A DNA stretch of 64,000 nucleotides from contig JAQGEQ010000258.1 of the NCBI GenBank assembly GCA_034620365.1, positions 604,374 to 668,373 of the forward strand, in the 5' to 3' direction. The translations under genes and the position numbers were made by a program. Source of the stretch: Pegea sp. RAD2-039 (Eukaryota; Chordata; Thaliacea; Salpida; Salpidae). The notes beneath the pieces were generated by a model that was given only the letters and a program-made list of their open reading frames with translations, was not told the DNA's origin and did no database searches. Every line of letters starts with the position of its first letter. Positions within the stretch are counted from its first letter, which is position 1. This document shows, one piece after another, positions 9,673 through 22,500 of the stretch.

Positions 9673-10739
9673 TTTATAGTGAATGTAATTCTATCGTTTT
9701 ATCAACTTTCAAGAAAATCTTTTTAATAAATTATTATTTTTTTGTCTATCCAGTTTCTATTAGAATTTTAAAATTGACATATTTATTAACAAATAATTAG
9801 TAATCAAACAGATAAAATATTAAAGAATTATTTTAGTTTTCTATAAACAAAATAAACATAAATTGAAACTATTACAACAATTTCTGGTAAACATTAAAAT
9901 TGTTTCATTTATAGAATAACAAAATTAAAAAAAAAAGATAAAAAACTTTCAACTCAACAGTGCCTTAAAAATTACATAAATTAAAAAAATAAAATCTAAT
10001 AGTTGTAGATGACAGAAATTTTCGTATGACAAATTTGCAAGGTAGTTGATATTAAAGAAAAAAACTCAAAAATATACTTAGATTAATAGGCTAAATAGGA
10101 AAGTCAAAATACAAAAGAAGAAAATTGCTGCTAAGGCTTAGTTATAAAATGAGAACTTTTTGCTACACTTAATATTTTATCTATGTAAAACTGTAATTTC
10201 TGAAGCAAAAATGTTTAATTCTGTTAATTGTAAACATTCCAGCATTTATCGTTGCTGGGTTAATAGACCAAAAAAGTCTAACGACAATTTTTCAAACAGA
10301 TGCTGAATTTGCAATGGTAAATCATTCTTATATCGATATTACATATATGACTTACCTATATTAAAAATTAAAAAAATCTCAACAAATGACTTAAATATTA
10401 AAGTGTTTTCATATTTGTTTAGATTAACCAATTTTAATCTGAAAGTGTTTATCTGAGAAATGCTTATATTTTAATTTTTAAGATTTAATTATACTAATTA
10501 TTTAATTACAAAACATAAAATATTACGACTAGTAAATTAAAGGTTCATATAAAAATTAAGAGCTCCTAAAGTGATAAATCTTTTGGTAAGCTTTGTTATA
10601 AATATATCAAAAGTAAAGTTAAATCAGTCAAACTTTTGAACCAGTTCTGCAAATGTCATTTATGATTTGCTCTTAACAATGTTTATAAAGCTTTCTAATT
10701 TTTTGCTTGATTGTACTTTCTAAAATAAATTATTCTTAG

Positions 10740-11760
10740 AAATTATAAAATTTTATTTCGACTTCCACCCGCTCTTTCCACTATTGATCAACTATTCATA
10801 ATCAATGAGGACTAAGAGATTCAAGAAGCACGCTTGATAGATCACTGGGGATAAGAGCTGGAAAAAAGGGCACTTGAACTTCCGATCTTCCCAAGTGAGG
10901 ATGTCCTTGAAAACATTTTCCATTTTGACCAGGCCTTCATTGCTCTATTTTGAAAACAGTCAACAAGTCTGGGTAAAGTAACAGTTTTAGGGGCTAAAGC
11001 TGTCTAAAGAGTAAAGACCCTCTTCCGACGGCTTCAATTATTTAGCGGTTCCTGAACTCGAGGGCCTTAGCTGCTCCCCTTGAGCTCATCTTCTTAGTGG
11101 CAGCTGATATGTTTTTCTCCTCATGAACATGATGAGAAACAGACTGTCCATATCTCCAACCAGTTTCTACCTTCATTCACCGCCGTACTGTGTCCCTAGC
11201 ATCTTTTTATCAACAGTATACTTGTCATAGCCCAGGTACCTAAAACCTCTCCACTAATTTAAGAAATTTATCAGGAAGATCCACTAATGGGTCTTTCACT
11301 AGTTCTTGGAGTGGCATCAGTACTGTCAAAACTTGTGTTCAGATATTTCAAGTCTACGTTTTAAAAAAATGTTTTCTGAAAGTTATTACAACCCGGGTGG
11401 AAGAGAGGATAGGGGAAGCGGGACATCAAACGTTGTAGCACTGGAACTTTCTCCCATTCTTTTTGTCATTGAGTATGCAAATCTTTGGTAGACCAGCTCC
11501 CTACCACCCACAGTTCTTCAGTTTGTCGGAAACAAAAAAATGGTCTTTAACGAATAGTAGAGGAACTTGCGCAGAGACTTTTTTGGCTTAGGAAGATGGG
11601 TTTGTAAACGTATAAGGTCCATTAATTATGAGAGGAGAAGTTTGATATGATGTGCGAGCCACGATCGAAATATGAAATGGGTTACTACGATTCGAAATGA
11701 ATAGCTGGAGTTACCCTGTTAGAGCTATCATATTGAAACTAGATAGCCGACTGAATAATT
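10740..11760. mobile_element. Compositionally distinct segment, probable eroded mobile element
   Basis: This kilobase contains many GC-rich words (for example CTCGAGGGCCTTAGC and CCACCCACAG) against a very AT-rich background. Both strands give pieces of protein-like translation broken by many stops and frameshifts. I could not identify the family. Old transposon sequence, an exon of another gene, or a decayed transferred segment would all fit. Confidence 0.35.
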
Positions 11761-12512
11761 ACTGTGTTGTTAGTCGCCTTAATAATTCAAAAAAAGCTCG
11801 ACATAACGAGTGATTATAATTACATATATATAAAATATCCGTAACAAGATACAGCATATAAAATGGTGTACCTTATAATTCAAGTATATAAAATTCAGAA
11901 AGTATCCTAAAAGATCCTCTTTATTAGATTATTAAATTAAATCAACAAATGAACCAAACTTTGTTCTAAAGTAATTAGCTCAACAACAAATAATTTCAAA
12001 GGTAAGTTTTTTTGACCATAGAAAAACATATCAAAACTTGCAACTTTGTGACTCGTTAGAAAATAATGAATAAGACAATAATGATAAAGAATGAGACTTT
12101 TAACCCTGTTTAAAAGTACTTCTAAAAAGTTATCAGACAGTGATTAACTATCAAATAGTTAATTATTTTTAAATACTACATTAGTATTAAATAGCTCATA
12201 GAAGTCGTCGATGCATGGTAATAACAAGGTTTGAAGCAGTGATTTAAGTTATAAAAAGAAACTGATTATGATGTAGTAACTATTCTATACAATTGAATAA
12301 CAACAGTAGTTTTCTTTCGCTGACAGGTTTCGACTCTACGTAAAGTGAAGATTAATCATATTCTAGATCTCCCATAAGCAGAATCTTATAAGCATAGTAG
12401 TGTGCATTGAATTACCCGCTCTCACCAGATATGATGCTCCGTGGCATAGCACAGTGAACCAGGACAGTGACACCTTTTGCTTTCTATATTTCTAACTTAA
12501 TATATATTATTC

Positions 12513-12580
12513 GTGAGAATGTGTGTTAGCGGGAGGTACTCTCTTCAGGCACCCTTCTTCGCATTTATTGAAATGAGTAA
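12513..12580 (+). repeat. Dispersed repeat, copy 1
   Basis: About 65 bp beginning TGAGAATGTGTGTTAGCG and ending near CATTTATTG are repeated at 19103-19160 with only a few substitutions. It is probably the 3' end of a retrotransposon or SINE; the sequence just before it (12300-12510) may belong to the same element. Confidence 0.7.
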
Positions 12581-13816
12581 TTATACTTAGTTGGCGTCGA
12601 GGTCAACGAACTGCATATACTCAGTTTGGGTTTACTTAAATAGTCTTTGTTCCTCCCAAAGCAACCACAAGGGTATGGCACTATTTACCCATAGCGAGAG
12701 AAGACACTTTCTGCGCTTGATAGATGGTGAAATAGAAACTTTGACGAAGGTGTGGTCCGAATTCAAGCAAAAGAGATTAAGAACCAATTGAATTATCCAC
12801 TAGTCCATTTGGTCGCTTATTTTGTTATTACAATAAAAGTATATTAAAATTCAATCTATTTCATATTTCGTTGATATATATTCTAAAACTGAATGCAATT
12901 AGAAATTGTTGAGAAGAAAAAACTAGTTTTTCATATATATTTTATTTATTTTCATATAGAGGCAGTGAAAACAAATACTTTAACAAAATGATGGACAAAT
13001 TCTACTTTTTACTAGTTTGCTAAATAAGTCATTTTGTAGCTACCCCAAAATGATAAAACATTTATTATTTCTGAAATATTTGTAAATAACAATTATTTTA
13101 GTTTAAATACTAATTACTTCTACTTACTAATAAAAGTATTATAAGATATATACAATTTCTGTTAAGGTCTCAATGCTAACTATAAAATACTGAACTAAGT
13201 TAATCTAAGGCACTTGAAAAAATGACAAATTCTTCTACTTTTCGATTCTTTTATTTGTAGCTTATTAATAATTAGTAAAAAAAGCTGTTAAATTGGTAAA
13301 TATATTTTGTGGTTATTATTGCAAGAATTCATTTAGAAGAGTAATTAGTTGTACATTTGATTGAAAAACATTTCTTTGATACATAAAACTAATTTATGAA
13401 ATAAAGGGTTAAAGACATCAAATTAGAAATCACTAAAAATCTAAAGAGCAAGTGGCCGATTATTTGAAGCATTCAAAAACATTAGCTACCTTAAAAATTG
13501 AGTTGCATAAATATAAATCGATTGTCTGAGATGTAAGTTGTTACTAATAGCTAGATACAACATAATAAAGAGAAAATACTGCGGGCGTTTAACAATTTTA
13601 AGCAACTAGTTTATAAATTGAGACATTTTCTTTATATTTGAAATGAATAGAAAGAAAATTTCATCAAAACTTGTAGAGCTTCTATATAGCTACAGCTTGT
13701 AACTGATTTATCATACAAAAGTCATTAGATGACAAAATGAAAACTTTTGATTAGATGATTAGCACATCTTAAAGATCAACTGATTTGTGATTATCAACAA
13801 TTGTAGAAGCACTTTT

Positions 13817-16800
13817 TTAGTTTGAATAGATTCTAGTGACCTGCATAGGATTGGGATTGATACGCAAAGTGTTTTCATTATCAAAACTATTCATGTGATT
13901 ATTTGTAATTTCGTAATTAGAATTCCGCAATTGATTACTTGATTCAACTAGCCGCTGATTGCTCATTATTAATGTGCTTGATGTAAGTAGAATCCTTGAG
14001 TCAGATGTATAATCTGTTAAGCAAGGATACGTTGTGTCCGTAGATGAAGAAGATTCTGAGACTTGCTGATAAAAAATAAAATAATTTAATTACAAACGTA
14101 ATTAGATTTGTATAAAATACCGTTTTAGATTTATTGCATTTTGAATAAACCTCATTAGAATCTCCGCTCGACTTATTTATTTCAAACTTGAGTTCATGGG
14201 ATTCAGATTCAGGTTTTTTCTGCATTTCGATTCTACTTTGATGAGCTAGACGAGCTGCTTTAACAGGAGTGCTTTCTTTTGGCCTCGTTGGAATTTGTTC
14301 CTGAAATATATGGATCAATTGAAAAGAAAAAGTGAAAAGCATTTACAAACTTGGAATTGGTTGTGACGAGGAATGTATTTCAAAGGTATCCTTGTTTTTA
14401 GTGGGTTTCTATCAGCCAAAATGAATCTCAATTTACGAATTTTGTAAACACCACGTGGTAGTGAATGCACTGAATTCCCTTTTAAAGAAAATATGAATTT
14501 GTTGCATAATTTCAATATTCGAAAATTATTGAATAAAAGAAGCAAAAAAGTTTTGAGTGAATAACAATTTATACGATCTAAGATGAACAATGAAAAGTAA
14601 ATAATAAAAAGTAGCAAACAACCAGAAAAGTCAAGTTTGAAGAGATTTCGACAAGACTTGATAGATTCTGGAATTTCAACTAATTGATTATCTGCTAGAT
14701 AAAATTCTTCCAAAAACTTCCAAACGTTTAATTTCTTCGGTAGACTTTTAATCTACAAGAAACAAATTTGTTCATCAATTATGAACTTTTCTAAAATTCA
14801 ACCTCGTTGTTAGACAAATTTAAATTAATAATTTCTTCCAATTGTAGCATACCAACAGGAATTTCTTTTAAAAAGTTGTTTGACAAATCAAAATGTTTGA
14901 TCTGAAAAAAATGAGAAGAGATGAAAATAAAATAAGATTGAGAAGTTTTGCTCTGCAACTTTACATACTTTCTATCCATATTTATCTAAAGTAAATATAA
15001 AAAAGTAAACAAACCTTTGAAAGTTGCTTCAAATCGCACTCAATCTTCTGAATTTTGTTCGTTCCCAAATCTAATTTTTGTAATCCACTTATAGCTTGAT
15101 CTTTCTCAGTTTGCAGAGTGCAAACATTATTATGATTTACTAACAGTTCCTGAAATTCAAAATCATATAAACATATCGGAGATTAAAACTTTAGATAATT
15201 CAAAGAAAAATCAACTTAAGCGAATAAAATTCAATTCTTTTATTTAATGCATTGACAATTACATTTATTTTTAAAAGGTTCACAATTGAAATTAAAACTT
15301 TTTCAATGTTTTAAGATACAAAACAGTTTGAAATAACAAACTACTTTGCTTTTAAACGATCCCCATAACTAACAACATCTTAACTTTTATAAAAGACCTT
15401 CAAATTCTTCATAGAAAACAACATTGCTTCTACTTCTTCTAGTTTGTTATGAGAAACATCAAATTTCATCAGTGAAGGTAGTAGACAAAGGCTTTTCGGC
15501 ACACAAATAATACTAAAAACAATTTCCAAGTATTTTACTGACTGTAAGCTTTTAGAAATGAAAAGTTGTTACTTCAACCGACCTATTATGTGAAACGTCT
15601 AAATTTGTTAATTGTTTCCACCCTGGAATCGTGTTGGGAAGACTTTTCAGATTATTTCGGGAGATGTTGATATCTGAGATTGCTAGAAGTCTTCCACACC
15701 CTTGAGGTAACTTTCGGATTTTATTGTTTTCCAGATTCAAGAATTGCAACTGATGCAGACGACAGATAGCATCAGGAAGAATTTCAAGATTTGCAGAGGA
15801 GAGATCAAGACTCTTAATGAGACGCAACTCATTAAAGAGTTTTGGAGGAAGCCGTCCTGTAAACAATTCATTTATCAAATTTTGATTTTAACAACAAAGA
15901 TAAGGGAACAATTGATGTTTGAATAATAATCTTTTGTTAAAAAGATCAATATTGTTACATAAGTTTAATCCTATTCACTAATTCATGTTTGACAGTTGAG
16001 GTTGGAAACTGAAACAACTGGAAGTTGAGATTTGTACTTAAGAAGTATTCTATCACAACAATAATTACAATTTACGAAAACTAAAAACAAAATCATTGAT
16101 TGATAGATAAAGTGAAAATATTTACCTAACTTGATATGGTTTCCATTCAATTTAAAGTGTTTGATCTTTTTGGGCATTGAACTGTTTGTTTCAAACTTTG
16201 TAAAAGAATTTCCAGAAATGTCAACATAGTTTAATGATCTCAAGAAAACAAACGGTTCGGGTAAAGAATTAATAAAGTTGTTTTGAGCATTTAATGTTTG
16301 TAAATTGCAAAGACGGCGAATTGACTGGTCAAGTTTTTCAAGTTGATTTCCGCTAATATCAAATGAACTGATATTTCTGAAAATTTTATAAAATGTAAAT
16401 ACACAAGAAGCAGTGAGTTCAAAAATACAGAACAAATTCACAAAACACAATTTCAGTCAAGTCAGTTAGCTATTTGTAAGTTTTTTCAACATAAATTACC
16501 CACTTCATGTCACCGATTGATTTCGGTAATATCTTCAGATCATTATCAGACACTTTAAACTTTTCCACAGTTTTAAGTTCGCCAATATTTTCTGGCAGCG
16601 TTGCAATGCTGTTGCTAGAAAGATCAAAGTTTAAAAGAGAAGGTAAATCTGATATTTCATTTATGGATTCGATCCAATTGTGAGAGAAATTGGCTGTTTT
16701 TAAATTTGGCATTGAGGTGATTTGGGGTAGAACTTTAAATTGATTGTCTGAAAGGTCAGCACTCTATAAATATAGAAAGAAAATTCGTGAGTTAAATGAT

Positions 16801-19594
16801 TGGCATTTCTTCTATGATATAAATTTGAAATAAAGGAATATAATTATACAAAAAACTTCTTTCTTCTAATTTAAAGAATGTAATAAACAAAAATAATATC
16901 CTTAAAAATGTGGATATTTATAAAAACAGGATTTGTTTGATAAAGAATTTTAATCTCATGTTTGAGATGAGAAAACCAAAATATTTATATTTCAAGCAGT
17001 GATTAAGAATTAACATGTGATCTACGCTACCACAAAAAATTCATTCTCTAAAAAAATATTTGGAACTCTAATTGTTTAGATGTATAAAAATGTCAAAGTA
17101 CTTTAAATGCGTCATTAGAAGGGTTAGGGGTGGGTTTTGATAAAAAAGAAAGCTTTTATAATAAATTCAGGATCTACACCCAAGTTTATTTAAACAAAGA
17201 AAATTTCTTTTCTTTGAAAACTTTTTAAAACATGTATGACTTGAACAAGGTCAATTTTGTTTTGAAAGTTAGCTTTTTTGTTCAGAATTGTTATGGAAGC
17301 AGATATTTGGTCTGCGGTACGATTACTCAACAAACAAGAAATAAATCTTAGAAAATCAATAAATAAAAAAGTTATATAAGTTCCAAGATAATATTGATTT
17401 AGACAAATCATTGAGATTTGATTTACAAAAACTAAATTATTTTGACAAAATGATTTATCAAGTAATTTCTATAAAGTAACAAAATCGTTACGTTACAGTA
17501 TTATGTTTTTATAATAATTTGAATAACAGTCATGAGTTACATGACAGTATACATGGGAAGCATTACATTTTGATAAATTTGATTAAAAACAGTACAAAAG
17601 CTTTTTTAGGATGTCAGATTTCATAGAAGTTTTGCTACATGTTGTATCAAACAAAAATATGTATCTATGTTATTTGATTGAAAACATAAAACTACTTAAA
17701 AATCATCAAAAACACGTTTTTATCTAACTTGTAAGTTTTTAAGATGTTGGAACCCAGCGGGTACTTCAGCAATGTCATTTCCTGCACAGTCCAAAGAAAT
17801 TAATTGTTTGAGATTGAAGAGACCGTCAGGTAAAGCTTCAAGCTTGTTATTGCGTAAGTCTAAGATTCTTAAGTTGATAAGATCTTCCATGGACTCTGGA
17901 AGAGTTTCAAGAAGATTTTCACTTACAACAAGCGAAATAAGAACTTTAAGCTTGCCGATTGAATTTGGAATTACTGTAAGCCTGTTTCTGGCCAAATTTA
18001 GTGATTGAAGTCTAAAAATAAATCATTTTGTAAGAGTTGAAAGGGTTTATTTCATAATCTTTATTAAAATGTTTCTTAAATTAATTTCAGAAGTATTTAT
18101 AAAATGAAGTTAAAACATAAACTTTCGAAGTTTAACAAGCACAACTACAACCTACAGTACTTAATTATCAGTACAATATTTTAAAAGAAGAAAAATTAAA
18201 TTTACTTGTTCAAATATCCAATATTATTCGGTAACGATTTAATATAATTGTTTGATGCTTCAATGCAACAAATCGAATTAAATGAGGAGATTTTATGTGA
18301 AATCTTTGCAAATGGTTCAGGTAGTGAGCGCAAATAATTGTTGTTAAGAGTAATTACTTTCTTGATGTGATAAATAGTCTTTGGAACTTTACTGAAAATA
18401 GAAATAAACCAATTTTAAAAACTTTTTCAATTGTTTAAAGAATCGAAAAACTTAATTTCAACAAATTGTAATAATAATGAAATAGAAATTCGTAACAGTG
18501 TAAAAATTAGTTAAAATATTTTAAAGGTTATATTGAAGCAGTTGTAATCAATGCTTCTAGAATATCAATTTTAACAATTAAAGTGACATCAAATACTACT
18601 TCTTTATAAGCTTTTCAATGATAGTGTTTTTTTATTTGAAAAAATAATCAAAAATTACGTCATTCTGTTATTTGCTACGTTTATCATTATTATTGATGGT
18701 AACAATCCAATCTTTTGTGGCAAAGACTTGAGAAGATTATTTTCAGCATGTATTTGTTTCAAACTTTTGCAGCAATGTATATTTGATGGTAAGCTAATCA
18801 ACCGATTGCTTGTTAGATTGAGTTCTACTAATGAATGTAAATTAGTGAATGAATCTGGCAACTTAGAAATCCTATAAAAGAATAAAATTTGATAAAATGG
18901 TAATATTTGGCTACTATTGAACATTTAAAAGTTTTAAAATTAATAAAAAAGTTCATTCTGTTATATTCTAAAAAATAAAATTTATGAACACTAATAACTG
19001 TTTGTCAATATATAAGAAGCAAAAGAGCTTCCTTAAATAGATCTAATTTACACGTCAAATTACTGATCAAATTTACACTTTACACGTCAAATAGATCTAA
19101 TTTGTGAGAATGTGTGTTAGCGAGAGGTGCTCTCTTTAGGCACCCTCCTTCACATTTATTGTAATAAATAAATAAATAAATAAATAAATCAAAGTTATCT
19201 TTTTACACTTTTAAATAAATTATGAATATTGATTAATTAAAACTTACCTATTCTTAGAAAAATCAAGAATAGTTAGATTTATAAAATCACCAATCTCATC
19301 ATCAAGTACTTCTAATTTATTGTTAGAAGCTTCAATACCAATAAGGTAAGTGATACAATATTTGTAAACAAATTCATCTTCAAATAATTCAACAGGCAAA
19401 GAAGTTAAGTCAAGAAAATTAAGTTTTAACTTGAATTGACGGTTATGTAAGTATTCAATGGAGCCACCTATGCTTGTAACCAAATTTATTAAAATTTTTT
19501 TTGCTTCTTTGTTTTTTGCAGCAGGTGTTTTAATTAAACGGCGATATTGTTGATCAGCTAAAGAATACTTCTTTGTTGCTTTACGGAGTGGCAT
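13817..19594 (-). CDS. Large leucine-rich repeat protein (SHOC2/LRRC40-type repeats)
   Basis: Fourteen exons: 19594-19248, 18871-18659, 18391-18206, 18011-17729, 16763-16504, 16376-16126, 15856-15583, 15512-15398, 15149-15015, 14901-14803, 14752-14623, 14478-14351, 14300-14151 and 14065-13817. The sum is 2820 nt (939 aa plus stop), in phase at every junction. After a basic N-terminus (MPLRKATKKYSL) come about twenty-five tandem repeats of the LPxxIGxLxxLxxLDLSxNxL class, for example ALPDGLFNLKQLISLDC and LPKSIGDMKNISSFDISGNQL. A tail of roughly 150 Ser/Thr/Asn-rich residues with no repeats follows. There is no signal peptide or membrane span, so it is likely a cytosolic scaffold. The repeat class is that of SHOC2, LRRC40 and LRRD1, but the C-terminus matches none I know. 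Intron 1 contains a repeat insertion. Confidence 0.92.
19037..19098 (+). repeat. Short direct repeats flanking the 5' side of the intronic insertion
   Basis: ATAGATCTAATTT occurs at about 19037 and 19086, and TACACGTCAAAT occurs twice between them. The pattern lies immediately before repeat copy 2, so it may be an imperfect target-site duplication or part of the element's 5' end. Confidence 0.6.
19099..19190 (+). mobile_element. Dispersed repeat, copy 2, with (AATA)n tail
   Basis: Same sequence as the repeat at 12513 (TGAGAATGTGTGTTAGCG to CACATTTATTG), here running directly into an AATA microsatellite of about seven units. A simple-repeat tail on a short conserved 3' segment is typical of RTE/CR1-type non-LTR elements and their SINEs. 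It sits in intron 1 of the LRR gene, antisense to it. Confidence 0.65.
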
Positions 19595-22500
19595 CTTGAA
19601 ATTCAAAAACTAATTCTTAATTGTAAGCATTAAAAGTTAAATAACAAATAGACATGGCTAGAAAAAGATTTCAAGTTTAATTTAGTATAAATAAAATTTG
19701 TTTAAAAAAGATCATTACTTTATGACATCTGTTTTATACAACAAATAAAATCAATATTTTAGCCTAATCGATTCTTTTAAAGTAAGCCACTTAAAATCAT
19801 TAAAAAATTAACATTTTACCAAAACGGTAAATTTATTTGTGAGACAGTAAAAAGATTCTTAAAGTATATCTTCAACTGAGTTTTCTATTGTGTAGAAATT
19901 TTATTTTTTTTACAACAAATTTTCTCTGTTATTTAATTTAGATGATTAAAAAACGAAGAAAGAAAGAAAATAAAAATATATAATAACATTTTCTCAGTCT
20001 ACATTTTATAAATTTACTTTAGTAAAAAATTGATGAAAATTAATCTTGCTGTTTCATTCTATAAAAAAACTAAGACTGACATAAAACAAAAGTTAAACTT
20101 CACAATTTTCTTAAAAAAAACACAAGTTGTATTTAAACTTTATAAGTGACATGTAAGTTTTTAATTTTGAATATACAAAAATCTTTTTAAAGAAAAAAAA
20201 CCTTCCTTGAACAATTAAAGCGTTACATTAACACAATATTTATTTAATTTGAATAGAGCAACAACATCTGAGTTTAAGCACCAAGTTATTTACATTTTAA
20301 GAAATATTATAGGTTAAAACTGCTTACATATGAATGCGATAAGATGAGTTTTGAATTTTATAAGAACATTATGATTGAGAGAAAAAATATTATAGTATTA
20401 AAAACAGACTGAAAGAAAATATCGATGTTACAAAGCGAAATCTTTAATTGATACAATGTTTATTTTATTACACGTATTTCGTCAACTTTTTATTGTGAAA
20501 AACAAAACACGAAAAGGCTTATGTAACAACAATTACTTATAAAAATTATTAAATGTTCATTGTTCAACAACATCATATACGCATCTTTTCAAAGAGCACA
20601 TATACAAAGTTAACTTTTTTAAATAGGATTAAATACAATATCATCTATCTAACGATCTTTGAGTTAATGTTATATAATTTTATCATGATTTAAATTATCT
20701 ACAAAATTCAATTTATTCTTAAGGTTTTTTTTTGAAACATGACCTTTGCTTAATTCAGATAGATTAAAAAATAACATGTCTACTCTAAAATGAGACTAAC
20801 TATTAGTAAATTTTTACATGGTAAAGAATTTTGATTTTGTACTCTGGAAAAATAATTGTAAAGTATAACATATTTTCAGTTACGCACATTTGTAAGCAGA
20901 CGTTTTAATTTACAAGACATAAAAAACACGAAGATAGTAGCTTTTGGTAGATAAATAATGAAAATTAGCCGTAACATAATTAATGGTATAAGAAAATTAT
21001 ATCAAAAGTTTAATGAATTCATATTTATTGCTATTGATTCAAATACTTAACTAACAGTAAGGTAATGATTTTTTTAACTAGAACATCTTCTGCAAAAAGC
21101 CGTTTAGTTTATATATTTATCCCAATTATAGTTTTAACATTTTTCATATGAAAGATTTTACTTGTTATCGAAAAATAACAAATTGCATTACACATTTATT
21201 AAAAAAATAAACGATTTGATTGTACAAATTATTCTTAAAGTATTTCACTTTAAAATTTATCTTTTAATAACTTTGACAACTCTGCTATACTTTTGCTTAT
21301 AGTATACATTAAAAAGAGCTTTCAAGTTTAATTAAAACGTAGATACAACTTAAGAAGAAAAAAAAGTCAGAAAAAAATTGATTTAACAGTTTAGTAAACA
21401 GTTTAATCCGGCAATTTTATTAATAAACAATAAAAAACAATAATTTTTTTTATGAATTAATTTTTTATTTGATACATGGCTTGACATATGAACTTCTAAA
21501 AAGTCAGATGAAAGAGATTTTTTACCTGATTATTTTCAAATAGTTTTAGTTTTATTAATTCCTAAGATTTTTTTTCGTCTGGAGGTAACGTATTGTTGAA
21601 TATCTTCAATTATTTCAATTCTTATACACGCTTATGTAAACCACTAAAATAATTTAAAAGCATTTTGTATAAAAAAAAGTTTTGTGGGCTATCTCTAAGA
21701 AAAATCAAAAACTTGATATTGCCTTAAGGATATTAATACCAAATGTAAAAACTAATAAATACAAAATTTACCATCAAATCAGATAAGATTTATATTTTGA
21801 AAATAAATTAAATTTGGAAAACCATCTTATTCAAAAAATCTTCAATAATAAGCTTAAACAAAGGCAATAACAAAAACTGATATCATTTTATTACGTAAGC
21901 AGAATATGTACCTGATCAAACAAAATAAGAAGTCTGCTTTAAAGGACAAATGGATAAAACGATTTTTACAAATAAAGGTGTTTATTAAACATATTTACAA
22001 TTCTATTTTACTATATTTCAAATGTTAAAATTATATTGATAAATACTAAATAGATTTTATAAACAATTAAATGACAATAACTTGTAATGCAAAAACAACC
22101 AAAGTAAGCTAGTTTCAACGATATAGCTTAAGTTTCATATATATTTGAGAAATTCTGTGATAAAATTCATCTGCTTTAAGTTAAAGTATTTAAGGGTTGA
22201 ACTGAGCGATTTTTTGTATAAATTACACTAAAATCAAACCAATAAAAAAATCTAAAAAGTTGCTGTCATCTTTCAAGATATTTTACCAAATAATCTAAAA
22301 CTCCGAGCTATCCAACAAATAAATGAAGGCAACAAACTTTCTTTGCGTATTTCTTTCTACGACCTGAATAAACAATAAACCGCTTACTTGGCTTACCACA
22401 AAAAAAGCTTTTGAACTCTTTTTCTATAGTTACAATATTGCTTGCTTAGCAACGCGAAGAGAAACAGTAAAGAGAAACCTATTTTGCTGCTTTTAACTAT

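Larger units (their letters stand above)
9673..13816. other. Intergenic region with repeat remnants
   Basis: Lies between the 3' end of the LRR gene and the BBIP1 start on the same strand, so it should contain the BBIP1 promoter. Most is AT-rich and featureless. Exceptions are a less AT-rich patch at about 10740-11760 and a dispersed repeat near 12510-12580. No conserved gene found. Confidence 0.5.

Noticed and set aside
17772-18008. Plus-strand frame opposite an LRR exon
   Set aside because: Antisense shadow of exon 18011-17729, which has clear leucine-rich repeats.
13817-19594. Naming the LRR gene LRRC40 or SHOC2
   Set aside because: The repeat class fits, but the number of repeats, N-terminus and 150-residue tail do not match those proteins as I know them.
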